From Pseudomonadota bacterium (GTDB lineage: Bacteria > Pseudomonadota > Gammaproteobacteria > Xanthomonadales > Xanthomonadaceae), in contig CAUJJS010000254.1 in the NCBI GenBank assembly GCA_963205415.1, forward strand, positions 52,098 through 116,097: 64,000 nt of DNA. The letters are read 5' to 3'. The position numbers and the translations under genes were made by a program. This document shows, one piece after another, positions 10,196 to 19,522 of the stretch. The stretch's first letter is position 1, and each line of letters opens with the position of its first letter. Under the pieces are notes generated by a model, which saw only the letters and a program-made list of their open reading frames with translations, did not search any database and was not told the origin of the DNA.

Positions 10196-10426
10196 TCACC
10201 GTCTTTCGATCAAAAATAAGAGCAACACCGCGTGCTCCTCCGCCAGTCGTTTGACGGCGGCCTTTGAGCCAGACCAGGCCAAACTCAGGTGCTTCAAGGC
10301 ACAGTTGGCCCGTCCCCCATGATCGACGTATTCCGTCACCGCATTGAGCAGTTTCCATGCTGCGCCGGCGCTGACCCAAATGTGTGCACTTGACTCAGGA
10401 TCAGTTCGAAAACCGTGAGCCTGCAA
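10196..10426 (-). pseudogene. C-terminal fragment of a DUF932 plasmid/phage protein
   Basis: A 76-residue minus-strand reading frame whose middle, SAGAAWKLLNAVTEYVDHG, followed by SLAWSGSKAAVKRLA, matches the C-terminal part of DUF932 proteins, which are normally around 300 residues and common on plasmids and ICEs. The N-terminal two thirds are absent; residues before SAGAAW do not resemble the family. It ends four bases after the DUF2889 stop, so the cargo block and this backbone relic abut. The truncation most likely marks the join between the vitamin cargo and the element backbone. Confidence 0.6.
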
Positions 10427-10586
10427 TACTGGTGTTGCCGATATTGGACTGTTGCAGCGCTAGCGGGTGTGTGATCGCGGATGACCGAAGCCAATATCGA
10501 AACCCCCCGTGTTTTCTGGCAATTTCGCTTGGCGGCTCGAAGCGAAGCGGTCGAGGATGGAGGAACACTAGGAGCACCGGTTCAGT

Positions 10587-11543
10587 ATGGGCAAAAACTT
10601 TAGGCCAAGCGATCGAGTTTCTGATCAGTTGAACGAGACGGCGATGCAATCCGTCGCGATGCTCAAGGCGGCGATCAATGGTGAAACGTATGAAGCTGTT
10701 GCTGCCAAATTTGGCAAGTCACGAACCGCCGTTGAGAGGCGAATCAAGGCCATTGCGACCCAGTTGACCAAGGCAGTCGGCATTCAAGGACTCAACGAAG
10801 AGGGGGCTGCTTTCGTTCGCCGCCTGCGCTTGCACCGGGACGCCATCCTGATCGCGCTGGAAGCCTTCGAGCCAACAGCATCCTGCGGGCCTCGGGAGAA
10901 CCGCATCGTCTCCAGGGAGGAAATCGCCCAGGCTGCGCAGCGCATCAGAGGCCGCAGCAGCCGACCGTGGCACGATCTCTCTTTGTTCTACATGGTGTTT
11001 GCCACTGGAGCCAGACCGCTGGAAATCGCCCGGCTGGAGGTGCGGGACTACCTCGATGTGGACGGCAGCGTGCGCCGGGAATCGCAGATACGTGCTGAAG
11101 TAGCTATCATCGGAAAGATCAGACCCTTGCATTTCAGCAGTACCAGGCTTGACGAGGTGCTGGCGCTGTACCTGCAGGAGCGGCTGACACTGAAGCTGGG
11201 CGTACATACGGAGGGTGCCTACCGGGGCCTCGATCCCGACAGCCGTCTGTTCCTCTCAGCTACGGGCGAAGGCTTCAAGATCACACCTTACGGCAAAGAA
11301 GGACAGCGGCGCTTTCTGTGCCGTCCGATTCTGGAGACCTACGGCAAACTGTTCCGGTATTCCGAGCTTGAGGGCGTATCAGCGCTATCAATAAGGCGCA
11401 CGGTGATTTCTCGGCTGTATGAACGCGGCGCCGATGAAGACCAGGTAGGGATCCTGCTGGGCATCAGCGAACGAAGCGCGGTGCGGGAACTGCTGTCCAG
11501 GCAAAAACCGACCCTTTTGGCGCTGGTCGACGAACTGATCTGA
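10587..11543 (+). CDS. Degenerate tyrosine recombinase-like protein
   Basis: A 318-residue protein with an N-terminal segment resembling a helix-turn-helix (EAVAAKFGKSRTAVERRIKAI, residues 34-53) and a C-terminal phage-integrase fold. Arg I is present in FATGARPLEIARLEV near residue 140 and Arg II in LSIRRTVISRLYERG near residue 270. The box-II His that should precede Arg II is replaced by Leu, the later LGH is LGI (LLGISERSAVREL), and no Tyr follows in the expected place. It is therefore probably a DNA-binding protein or an accessory factor rather than an active recombinase. The next gene, DUF1173, is on the same strand. Confidence 0.7.
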   Translation: MGKNFRPSDRVSDQLNETAMQSVAMLKAAINGETYEAVAAKFGKSRTAVERRIKAIATQLTKAVGIQGLNEEGAAFVRRLRLHRDAILIALEAFEPTASCGPRENRIVSREEIAQAAQRIRGRSSRPWHDLSLFYMVFATGARPLEIARLEVRDYLDVDGSVRRESQIRAEVAIIGKIRPLHFSSTRLDEVLALYLQERLTLKLGVHTEGAYRGLDPDSRLFLSATGEGFKITPYGKEGQRRFLCRPILETYGKLFRYSELEGVSALSIRRTVISRLYERGADEDQVGILLGISERSAVRELLSRQKPTLLALVDELI

Positions 11544-11648
11544 GGTACTTGGCTCAGCCGGTGCCGAAATCCAACCCCTTTTCTCGCTGTTTTAAGTGGC
11601 GCTTTGAGACAGGAAGGTTGAGCCTGCCTGAACAGGAGTTTGACGACC

Positions 11649-12854
11649 ATGGATATTCAGCGTTTCTTCATCAAAGGAAGTGTATTCGGTGCTGACGACC
11701 CGAAATTGCAGGGGGTATTCGCGCAGGTCCACGAGACACCAGAACGTCCTCGCTGCCTGTGCATACCGGGTGGCGTGGAGATGTACATTGCGCACCATCG
11801 GCAGTTTGTGGTCAAGCGCATGCCCGAAACGGGGAGTCAGCACCACCCCGGTTGTCCATCCTACGAACCTGAACTTCGGCAATCGGGTCTGGGTGAACTG
11901 GTTGGCGAAGCGGTGCTTGAATCAGAGTTGGGTTCGATAGAACTGCGAGTTGACTTTCCGTGGACCAGGTCCACCGGGAGAGGCGTGCCACGCGGGGAAC
12001 CGCAGGACGCGTCCGAGGTCGGAGTGTCGCGTCGACGCATGAGTCTGCGGGCGTTGATGCACTTTCTGTTTGAGCGTGCGGGTTTCAATCGCTGGAGTCC
12101 TGCGATGGAAGGCAGGCGCAACCAGGGCGTGTTGCACAAGTACCTGCAGGAAGCGGCGGAAAGTGTAGCGATCAAGGGAGTGGCACTGGTTGAGCGACTG
12201 TATGTGCCCGAACCCTTCAGTGAAGCTGGAAGGGCCGCCGCTGCCCAGCGGCGTCGCGAAAAACTGGCGGTATTGCGGCCCCGGGAAGGGCAGAGCCCTC
12301 TGGCCGTGGTCATCGGCGAATTCAAGGCGAGCGATGTGACGCCACTGGGGCACCGGGTATGGATCAAGCACATGCCGGATGCACCGCTGCTGATTGCAGC
12401 CAAGGCATGGGAACGCGTCGAGCGTGTGTTTGCCCCTCTATTGGAAGCACGGGATGCCGATACCGGTCACAAGGTCCGGCTGATGATGGCCGCTTTGATC
12501 CGTGCGCGGCGCGAACATACCTATGAGATTGACGTTGCGAGCCTGATGCTGACCAGCGAGCACTGGATCCCGGTCGAGGGTATTCATGAGCTGCCGCTGG
12601 TGCAGGCCCTGGTTGATCAGCAAAGGCGCTTCGTGAAGCCCTTGCGCTACGACGCCAGGAATGCAGCAAGTTTTCCGAATGTATTGTTGCTGGACGCAGG
12701 CGCTTCACCGGTTCCCTTGCATGTGGTCAGTGCCTATTTGGATCCGAAAGAACAAGCGGCCAAGGCCCTCGCCTTGAAATCTGGTGGTGACACGCAATGG
12801 ATATGGCGCACGGATGAATCGATGCCGGAATTGCCAGCCCGAGCGCGTCCATAG
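11649..12854 (+). CDS. DUF1173 family protein
   Basis: A 401-residue protein that matches DUF1173, a family of unknown function found mainly on plasmids and integrative elements of Proteobacteria. Supporting features are the Cys/His-rich start (RCLCIPGGVEMYIAHHRQFV, then TGSQHHPGCPSYEP, residues 30-70), MSLRALMHFLFERAGFNRWSP near residue 135, and a C-terminal VLLLDAGASPVPLHVVSAYL. The ATG at 11649 is preferred over a TTG at 11640 because AGGAG at 11634-11638 is ten bases from it. The Cys and His residues suggest metal binding, which is inference. Role in the element unknown. Confidence 0.75.
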   Translation: MDIQRFFIKGSVFGADDPKLQGVFAQVHETPERPRCLCIPGGVEMYIAHHRQFVVKRMPETGSQHHPGCPSYEPELRQSGLGELVGEAVLESELGSIELRVDFPWTRSTGRGVPRGEPQDASEVGVSRRRMSLRALMHFLFERAGFNRWSPAMEGRRNQGVLHKYLQEAAESVAIKGVALVERLYVPEPFSEAGRAAAAQRRREKLAVLRPREGQSPLAVVIGEFKASDVTPLGHRVWIKHMPDAPLLIAAKAWERVERVFAPLLEARDADTGHKVRLMMAALIRARREHTYEIDVASLMLTSEHWIPVEGIHELPLVQALVDQQRRFVKPLRYDARNAASFPNVLLLDAGASPVPLHVVSAYLDPKEQAAKALALKSGGDTQWIWRTDESMPELPARARP

Positions 12855-13026
12855 CGCACCGGCAGATTCGCCGGCGTTGGGTGGAGCTGTGCCGCAGGTC
12901 GTGCTTTAGCCGATGTCGAAATGTCGCGTCTTTCGCGCGGCTTGTTTCTGGAGTGTTTCCTGTGCATCCGTGAACATCGTGCTGCTTCGGTTGCCAATGC
13001 AACCCCAACCAACCCGACAGCAGTTT

Positions 13027-13482
13027 ATGAATCACCAACAGGTAAGCGAGATATGTTTCGAAGAGACCTACACCGTGCCAATCGATCAGACGGCACGTTC
13101 ACTGTTCACGCGTTTGCCGCATGGGAAACACTATGCCGAGACGCTCATCGAGTGTCTGGCCACCGGGTACCTGATCGCGGTTGTCGAGTCGATTTGCATT
13201 CGGGAGATGCACCGGCAGATCGATCCCACAGTGGAAGTTGTTGTCGGCAAGACCATCCACTTGGAGCACTGCGGCCCAATACCGCCCGGTGCGACGATTC
13301 GTCTGCAGGGCTGGGTAGAGCGGCTGGGCCAGCGTAGCGCCACGTTTTGCATCAGGGCCTACGACGACCATGAACTCGTTTGCGATGGCAAAGTGACGTT
13401 GGTGGCGGCAGACCGTGCATCGATGGAGTCAAAAATTGCGACCAAGGTAAACGATCTTCTAAAAATTGACGTCGTTTCATAG
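13027..13482 (+). CDS. Hot-dog-fold thioesterase-like protein
   Basis: A 151-residue protein with the layout of the FlK/thioesterase group: LFTRLPHGKHYAETLIECLATGYL, then VVVGKTIHLEHCGPIPPGATIRLQGWVERLGQRSATFCIRAYDD, and a final strand DGKVTLVAADRASMESK. The hot-dog fold hydrolyses or shields small acyl-CoA thioesters, and the HLEHC and PPG positions fit the family. The start is uncertain; ATG 13027 begins MNHQQVSEICFEE, and an ATG at 12997 is in frame. It stands alone between DUF1173 and the RDF-like gene. In an element that also carries CoA-transferase and lyase genes it could act on the same acids. Confidence 0.6.
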   Translation: MNHQQVSEICFEETYTVPIDQTARSLFTRLPHGKHYAETLIECLATGYLIAVVESICIREMHRQIDPTVEVVVGKTIHLEHCGPIPPGATIRLQGWVERLGQRSATFCIRAYDDHELVCDGKVTLVAADRASMESKIATKVNDLLKIDVVS

Positions 13483-13634
13483 AGGCAGAACAGCCCGGGA
13501 GCAGGTGTCTACTTACGGATCTATGAATTGGGCGCTGCTTGCGCCCAACCACGTCAGACATCCGGTTGACATAGCCGTTTTGCACGAGAGCATGAATTAG
13601 CGAATTCTTTCGCGATTCATGAAGGAGTGCATCC

Positions 13635-15071
13635 ATGTCGAATGCAGTGGTCAAGGTCAAGGTCAATGGCAGCCAGTCTATGCTGCCCACCGTGCTGGGA
13701 CAAGGCCCGGCACGGATCCCCACAGGCGGCAAGATCCGCGCCGGCATCAAGGTTCTGACGGCGAAGGCGGCTGCGCACCCCGATGCCCGCGCCATCTACG
13801 AGCGGGGCGTGGCAGCAGGCGACTCGTTTATCCAAATCGAGCAGGCGCTTGCCGCAGCGCTGCCCCAGCTCAAAACCCCGCTCATCCCCAAGAACGTGTC
13901 CTGGTTCACGGTGCGTGGCCAGGACTTTTCCAACCCCGAGATCGCCCGTCAGATTCTGGAGGTCCATGGGGAAGACCGGGATGATGGCGTTAAGCGCCTC
14001 TACCGGTTCCCGGTCGTGTTCCCATCCGACTTCTGGCAGGTGGTGATGCCCCACGAGCTGGCGGCCTGGGGTGCTGCAGAGAAGCACTACTGGTCCGAAT
14101 ACTCGCCGGATGGCCGTGTGCGCTACTGCAAACAGCACGCATCCGTGCCCTTTGACGACACGGGCAAGCGGGTGATTCGCTTGTTTGGCGGGCGCAAGAC
14201 GATGTTGCGTGAACAGAACGGTGGTTTGTGTGACCCGGAGTCCTGCAGTGAATACCAACTTCGCCAGTGCAACCTGACTGGGCGCTTCCTGTTCTTCATC
14301 CCGGGCATCCGCTCCATCAGTGCCTTCGAGCTGCACACCAACAGCTTTTATGCGATGAACATGGCCATCCAGAAGTTCGAGACCATCAGCTTTCTGCGCG
14401 GCGGGCGCATCTCGGGCTTTCTGGACAGCCAGCGCACGCCGTTCTACCTGACCAAGAAGCTGATGGATGTGGCGCGCATCGACGAGCAGGGTCGGGCAGT
14501 GCGGGTGCCGCAATGGATCATCGATCTGGAAGCACCGGTCGATGTGACCGCGTTGATACGCCACAACGAGGACCAAGGCGCTGCCATCGTCCAAGCGCAA
14601 CTTGCGGCGCACGTGCTTGACGGTGCCTTAGGCCCAGGGAATGGTGTTGACACCGCCGATCAACCGCCCGTAGACGCAGAGCCAGCAGGCAACCAACGCC
14701 AGAGCCAGCCAGAGAGCGAGGTCGGCTGGAGGGATATTGTCACGAAGGGGCCAACGCTTGAACAAATTGCTGACAAGGTCCAATCCTATGGCATCAATCT
14801 GGCCCAGTATGACGCCTACGCTGACCAGCGCTGGGGCAGTGGCTGGCGTTTCAATGCTTTTGGTCGCCAGCACGCCCATGAGGAACTGGCGCGTTACCGG
14901 AACGACCCGAAGGGCTACCTCGACAAGATCGACTGCGTGATGCGGGGGGGCATGAGCGGGCCGCGAACTTTCAAGGCTTGGTCTGACCACGCCCTTGACC
15001 CCAAGGGGGGCGGGACGAAGCTGTCGGAACCGACCCCATCGTTCAAAGCACAAGCCCAGGAGGCCCCATGA
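13635..15071 (+). CDS. Gp3-like recombination directionality factor (ICE 'hydrolase or metal-binding protein')
   Basis: A 478-residue protein resembling the phage Gp3-type recombination directionality factor family, seen on many ICEs under vague names. Typical features are FPVVFPSDFWQVVMPHELAAW near residue 125, a Cys-rich stretch GLCDPESCSEYQLRQCNLTG near residue 200 that may bind metal, and the core RFLFFIPGIRSISAFELHTNS. Known members bind serine integrases and switch them to excision; here the visible integrases are tyrosine-type, so the partner is unclear. GGAG lies nine bases before ATG 13635. The stop overlaps the start of the metallophosphoesterase by four bases. Confidence 0.6.
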   Translation: MSNAVVKVKVNGSQSMLPTVLGQGPARIPTGGKIRAGIKVLTAKAAAHPDARAIYERGVAAGDSFIQIEQALAAALPQLKTPLIPKNVSWFTVRGQDFSNPEIARQILEVHGEDRDDGVKRLYRFPVVFPSDFWQVVMPHELAAWGAAEKHYWSEYSPDGRVRYCKQHASVPFDDTGKRVIRLFGGRKTMLREQNGGLCDPESCSEYQLRQCNLTGRFLFFIPGIRSISAFELHTNSFYAMNMAIQKFETISFLRGGRISGFLDSQRTPFYLTKKLMDVARIDEQGRAVRVPQWIIDLEAPVDVTALIRHNEDQGAAIVQAQLAAHVLDGALGPGNGVDTADQPPVDAEPAGNQRQSQPESEVGWRDIVTKGPTLEQIADKVQSYGINLAQYDAYADQRWGSGWRFNAFGRQHAHEELARYRNDPKGYLDKIDCVMRGGMSGPRTFKAWSDHALDPKGGGTKLSEPTPSFKAQAQEAP

Positions 15072-16384
15072 TCCGCATTGCCCAGTTTTCTGATCTTCAC
15101 TACAGCGCCAAGAACCTGGTCGAGGCCGACCGCTGCTTCAGCCATGCCGTGGACCGTGCCATCGCCGTGAAAGTGGATGCCGCTGTGGTGTCGGGTGACT
15201 CGACGGACCATGCGCTGGACCTGCATTCACCCGCTGTGGAGCGGCTGGCACGCAATATCCGGCGTTTGGCCGACCATTGCCCGGTGCTGATGCTACAGGG
15301 CACGTTCTCGCATGAACCGCCGGGCACACTGTCGATGTTCCGGTTGCTGGGCGGACGCTACCCGGTGCATGTCGCCGACCGGATCGGGCAGGTGGGGCTC
15401 ATGGATGACGGGCGCTGGGTAGCGTCGGAAGACTGGCAGTTCACGGTCTGGCCCAGTGGGCTGCGTGCCTTGTTTTCTTGCGTGCCGACGGTGAACAAGG
15501 CGGTTGTGGCGGCCACCGTGGGTGCCAGTTCAGCGGCAGAAGCTGTGGGGGAGCATCTGGCTGTGCTGCTGCGTGGGTTTGCCGCCAGCAACCTGGCAGC
15601 ACGCGATCAAGGCCTGCCCACCATCGCGGTGTCGCACGGCACAGTGTTCGGCTGCATTTCAGAGCATGGTGTGCCCATGGCGGGTTTTGATCATGAATTC
15701 ACGACCGGCGCGCTGTTTGCGGCTGAGGCGAGCGCCTTCATGCTGGGCCACATCCATCGGCATCAGGCCTGGGAGAACAAGGCTGCGGCGTTTGAGGGCA
15801 GGGCGGGACATCAGTGCATCGCCTATCCCGGCTCCATCGGGCGTTTCCACTATGGCGAGGAGGGCGACAAAGGCTTCCTGCTGTGGAAGATCGATGCAGA
15901 CAAGGTGCGCTTCACGCTGGAGCCCACGCCGGCGCGCCGCACCCTTGACATCGTGTTTGAAGGCAAACCCGATCTGGCCGGGTTGCGCGAAGTTGTCGAG
16001 CGGGAAGGCATTGACGGGGCCTTTGTTCGGGTGCGCTGGACCGTGGCCGACGAGGATCGACACGAAGTGAACCGCGCGGCGATGCAGAAGACGCTGGAAG
16101 GCGCAGCGGAAATCAAGCTAGAAGGACGCATCGTGCCGGTGGTGCGCACACGGGCGGCGGGAATCTCCCAACTCGCCAGCCTTGCGGACAAGGTGCGGGT
16201 TTGGGCGACATCCACTGAAGCGAAGCCCCAGCCGCTGCTCGACTGCCTTCAAGCGCTGGCAAGCCAGGCGCCGGAGGCGATTGCCGAGCGAACCCTGTGC
16301 GGGACTGCGGTGCCCACGGCGGAAGTCATGGCGGAGTTGTCATTGACCGAAGACGCAGATGCGGAGCCCGCACTGTTGTTCTGA
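15068..16384 (+). CDS. SbcD/Mre11-like metallophosphoesterase
   Basis: A 438-residue calcineurin-like phosphoesterase placed directly before an SbcC-like gene, so it is likely the nuclease subunit of an SbcCD-type DNA end-processing complex. Metal-binding motifs are RIAQFSDLHYS (D-x-H, residues 3-11), VVSGDSTDHALD (GDxxD), IAVSHGTV and AFMLGHIHRHQ (GHxH). The usual GNHD motif is replaced by LQGTFSHEPPGT, so the catalytic Asn-His pair is altered, an odd feature that seems characteristic of an element-borne subfamily. Translationally coupled to the RDF-like gene upstream. Confidence 0.75.
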   Translation: MIRIAQFSDLHYSAKNLVEADRCFSHAVDRAIAVKVDAAVVSGDSTDHALDLHSPAVERLARNIRRLADHCPVLMLQGTFSHEPPGTLSMFRLLGGRYPVHVADRIGQVGLMDDGRWVASEDWQFTVWPSGLRALFSCVPTVNKAVVAATVGASSAAEAVGEHLAVLLRGFAASNLAARDQGLPTIAVSHGTVFGCISEHGVPMAGFDHEFTTGALFAAEASAFMLGHIHRHQAWENKAAAFEGRAGHQCIAYPGSIGRFHYGEEGDKGFLLWKIDADKVRFTLEPTPARRTLDIVFEGKPDLAGLREVVEREGIDGAFVRVRWTVADEDRHEVNRAAMQKTLEGAAEIKLEGRIVPVVRTRAAGISQLASLADKVRVWATSTEAKPQPLLDCLQALASQAPEAIAERTLCGTAVPTAEVMAELSLTEDADAEPALLF

Positions 16385-16466
16385 CGCGGCCACCCAAGGC
16401 GCGAATGGACTTGAACAAGGTCCATTGCGCGCGAGACTGGTTCCATCCTTTATCTGGAGCACGATC

Positions 16467-18944
16467 ATGCAAGTTCTTTCATTGACCCTCAAGGGGTTTC
16501 GGGGCATCCGCGATGGCTTGGGCCGCGACGAGCTGAGCCTGGACTTCGAACAGCTGGCCGATGGCGCCGAGCTGGTCGCCATTGCTGGCGCCAATGGGCG
16601 GGGCAAGACCACCGTCATGGACAACATGCATCCCTACCTGACCATGCCCTCGCGCGCCGCCGTGGCGGGGCCGGGTGGTTTTTCATACTACGACCACGTC
16701 TGCCTGCCCGAGAACGAGAAGGACCTGACCTGGGCGCACGAGGGGCGCAGCTACCGTTCGCAGGTGGTGATCCGCCTCAATGGCCGGCGCAAGACCGAAG
16801 CTTTTCTGTTCGCACTGGGCGATACGGGCAGCTGGATGCCGCTGCGGCTTGATGATGGCACGGTCTCCGATGGCAAGGTGGAAACCTATAACCGTTGCGT
16901 GGAGGCGATCTGCGGCAGTGCCGACACCTTCTTTACATCGGTGTTCTCCGCTCAGGGCAAACGCCAGCTCAGCACCTACCGCAATGCGGAGATCAAGACC
17001 TTGCTGGCGGATTTGCTCGGGCAGGAGGAAATCCGCGCCCTGGGTCAGAAGGCGGGTGAGACGGCGCGGCTGCTCAAGGCCGGGCTGTCGGCCATCCGGC
17101 AGGAACTGGCCGGTTTCGATGAGGAGGCCGGGCGGGTCTCAAGCGAGCGGCGACGGCTTGATGGCGCGTCGGGTCGGGTGGTGCAGAGCCTTGCCGCCCG
17201 GCAACTGGCGCAGCGTGACCTTGAAGCCGTTAGGGCCCGGCATGCCAGGCTGTCGGCCGAACGCGACCAGTCACGGGTCACCGAGACACGGCGTGCGCAA
17301 TTGCTGGCCGAGCGCAAGGCGCTGGTCGATACGGGTACCCAGGCCATCGAGGCCCTCAAAGCACAAGACCAGGGCGAGCAGCAGCGGCTGGAACGGCTGG
17401 TGCAGCGCATCCTGAACCGGGTGAACCAGGAACGCACCCGCTGGCAGGCTTTGCAGCATACGCAGCGGCAGTGTCGGGAGGTCTTGGAGGCTGCCGGAGC
17501 AGTGCGGCGCGCCGTTGCCCGACTGCCGCTGGCCGAGCGTGTGCTGTCGTTGCGTAATGCGCAGACTGCGACGAGTCGTCAGCAGGCCCAGCGCCTGACC
17601 CAATGCCAAGGGGCCGAGCACATGGCCGAGCAGAAGCTTGCAGGCATTGAGCGGGAGGCGGGTAAGGCGGTGCTCCAGGCCGAAGAACTGGCCCACCGCT
17701 TCGGCCTGACGAGCGAGGTGCCTTGTGCCGGAACCGACCTGCAGGGCCAATGCAAGCTGCTGGGAGATGCGCGCGACGCGCAGGCCTTGATCCCGAGTGC
17801 CAAGGGGCAGATCACCCGGTTGGTACGGGAGAAGGCGCAGGCGCAATCGGAGTTGGCCGCCGCCCGCCAGCTACGGGAGGCCCTGGTCGATGCGCCGCAG
17901 GCTGTTGCGTGGGCTGAGCACAGGGGCGATAGGGCCCGGGAGCGTGCGTCACGGCTCGCGGTACTCGCTGCGAAGGCAGGTGAAATGGCGCAAGCGCGCA
18001 CCGCACTGGTCCACGTCGAGCAGGAACTTGGGGCGCTGGGGCAAGGTGATGCTGCCCAATGGGATGGGGCAGAGACCTCCGAGGAGCAGGCCGAACGCCA
18101 GCAGATCGACAGGGCACGACAGGTGGTTGCCGAACAACTGGCGCGGCAGTCCCAGCATTTTCGGGCAGGGATGAACCGGTTGGAAGAAACGCTGACTGCC
18201 ATGCCTGTGCCCTACGACGAGCAGCAACTCGCTGCGGCTGTCCAGGCCATGGCGCAGACCGAAGAGTCGGTTGCAGGAGCAGAGCAATCACATCTGGCGG
18301 TGGTGCGGGATGCCCAGCAACTGGAGGCACTGTGCCATCACACCCAGTCGCTCGCGGCGCGGCGCTCGCAGGTTCAGACCCGAATCGCCCACGTGGAAGC
18401 CGAACTGGGTGGCTGGAACCTGTTCGCGCGCTGCATGAGCAATGACGGCTTGATCGCCCTGGCCATCGACGATGCCGGTCCGGCTCTGTCGGGGCTGGCC
18501 AACGACCTGCTGCTGGCGTGCTACGGTTCGCGCTTCACGGTGTCCATCCATACCTTGGTGGAGACCGGCAAGGGCGAGCAGCGGGAAGGCTTTGACATCG
18601 TCGTGCACGATGGCGATTCGGGCGAGAGCAAGAGTGTTGGCTTGATGAGCGGCGGTGAACGCGTCTGGATCAACGAGTGTTTGATCCGGGCGGTCGCCCT
18701 GTACCTGGTCCAGAACTCTGGCCGGCGCTATGCGACGCTGTTCTCGGACGAAGCCGATGGGCCGCTGGACCCCGAGCGCAAGCGCATGTTCATGGCGATG
18801 AAGCGGGAGGTCTTGCGCCTGGGCGGCTATGAGCGGGAGTTCTTCGTTTCGCAGACGCCAGAGCTGACGGCCATGGCTGATGTGGTGATTGACCTGGATG
18901 CGCAGATGGTGTCGGCGCATGCTGCGGAATGCGTGGCCGTTTGA
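16467..18944 (+). CDS. SbcC/Rad50-like SMC-type ATPase
   Basis: An 825-residue ATPase with a split nucleotide-binding domain and a long central coiled coil. The Walker A motif AIAGANGRGKTTVMDNMHPYL is at residues 38-57, the ABC signature VGLMSGGERVWINE near residue 735 and Walker B ATLFSDEADGPLDPE near residue 765. Between them lie about 550 residues rich in Glu, Arg, Ala and Leu heptads. The canonical CxxC zinc hook is not present; instead a VPCAGTDLQGQCK segment (C-x8-C, about residue 420) lies in the middle. With the preceding phosphoesterase it should form a DNA-end nuclease or DNA-loading complex. ATG 16467 follows TCTGGAGC. Confidence 0.8.
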   Translation: MQVLSLTLKGFRGIRDGLGRDELSLDFEQLADGAELVAIAGANGRGKTTVMDNMHPYLTMPSRAAVAGPGGFSYYDHVCLPENEKDLTWAHEGRSYRSQVVIRLNGRRKTEAFLFALGDTGSWMPLRLDDGTVSDGKVETYNRCVEAICGSADTFFTSVFSAQGKRQLSTYRNAEIKTLLADLLGQEEIRALGQKAGETARLLKAGLSAIRQELAGFDEEAGRVSSERRRLDGASGRVVQSLAARQLAQRDLEAVRARHARLSAERDQSRVTETRRAQLLAERKALVDTGTQAIEALKAQDQGEQQRLERLVQRILNRVNQERTRWQALQHTQRQCREVLEAAGAVRRAVARLPLAERVLSLRNAQTATSRQQAQRLTQCQGAEHMAEQKLAGIEREAGKAVLQAEELAHRFGLTSEVPCAGTDLQGQCKLLGDARDAQALIPSAKGQITRLVREKAQAQSELAAARQLREALVDAPQAVAWAEHRGDRARERASRLAVLAAKAGEMAQARTALVHVEQELGALGQGDAAQWDGAETSEEQAERQQIDRARQVVAEQLARQSQHFRAGMNRLEETLTAMPVPYDEQQLAAAVQAMAQTEESVAGAEQSHLAVVRDAQQLEALCHHTQSLAARRSQVQTRIAHVEAELGGWNLFARCMSNDGLIALAIDDAGPALSGLANDLLLACYGSRFTVSIHTLVETGKGEQREGFDIVVHDGDSGESKSVGLMSGGERVWINECLIRAVALYLVQNSGRRYATLFSDEADGPLDPERKRMFMAMKREVLRLGGYEREFFVSQTPELTAMADVVIDLDAQMVSAHAAECVAV

Positions 18945-19035
18945 ATCGGCATCCCTGCATCAGGTGCGCAGTGTCACTTTTGGCAAAATACCGCCAACTA
19001 TTTCAACAATGTATCTCGGTGACAGAGGAGCCTGT

Positions 19036-19491
19036 TTGACACCCGAACGATTTCACACCCATTCTGTGGGGCCGGATGAAGCGGCCCTGCGCGCTGCATT
19101 CCTCCAATGCAGCGCGCTGATGCAACAGCGCAATAGCACGACCATGGGTCTGGCCGTCCACAACAAAAGCAATCTGGACGGCGTTGTGCGTACCGTCTTT
19201 GGCGACAGCGTGGTCAAGGTGCTGGACCGGGACAACAAACTGGACTTGAAAGGGATCACGATCCACCTGCTGACCGAGAAAATCCAACTCCGAAAGCTGG
19301 AAGGGCCTGTCGTAGCCGCCTTCGTCGACCCCCACAAGCTTGACAAGATCGTGTCCAGCGCAGGGGTCACCGATATTGTGTTTGTGCCATGGGCGGTGGA
19401 AGAGCTTCCCATCTACCTGGCAGAGCATCCTTTGTCGCAGGAGATTTTTCGTTCGCCGTCGCTTTACGGGTCGATGGCCGACGGCGCTTGA
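19036..19491 (+). CDS. Hypothetical protein after the SbcCD-like pair
   Basis: I do not recognise this 151-residue protein. TTG 19036 is preferred because AGAGGAG lies six bases upstream; ATG 19009 is in frame but lacks a clear ribosome site. The sequence is mixed alpha/beta (TTMGLAVHNKSNLDGVVRTV, then VVKVLDRDNKLDLKGITIHL, VVAAFVDPHKLDKIV and DIVFVPWAVEELPIYLAEHP), with alternation of strand and helix and no membrane segments. It follows the SbcC-like gene by 91 bases on the same strand and ends 32 bases before the end of a converging gene. Confidence 0.6.
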   Translation: MTPERFHTHSVGPDEAALRAAFLQCSALMQQRNSTTMGLAVHNKSNLDGVVRTVFGDSVVKVLDRDNKLDLKGITIHLLTEKIQLRKLEGPVVAAFVDPHKLDKIVSSAGVTDIVFVPWAVEELPIYLAEHPLSQEIFRSPSLYGSMADGA

Positions 19492-19522
19492 ACGATGGTC
19501 AACTGCTTGTCGGTGGGCCGCT

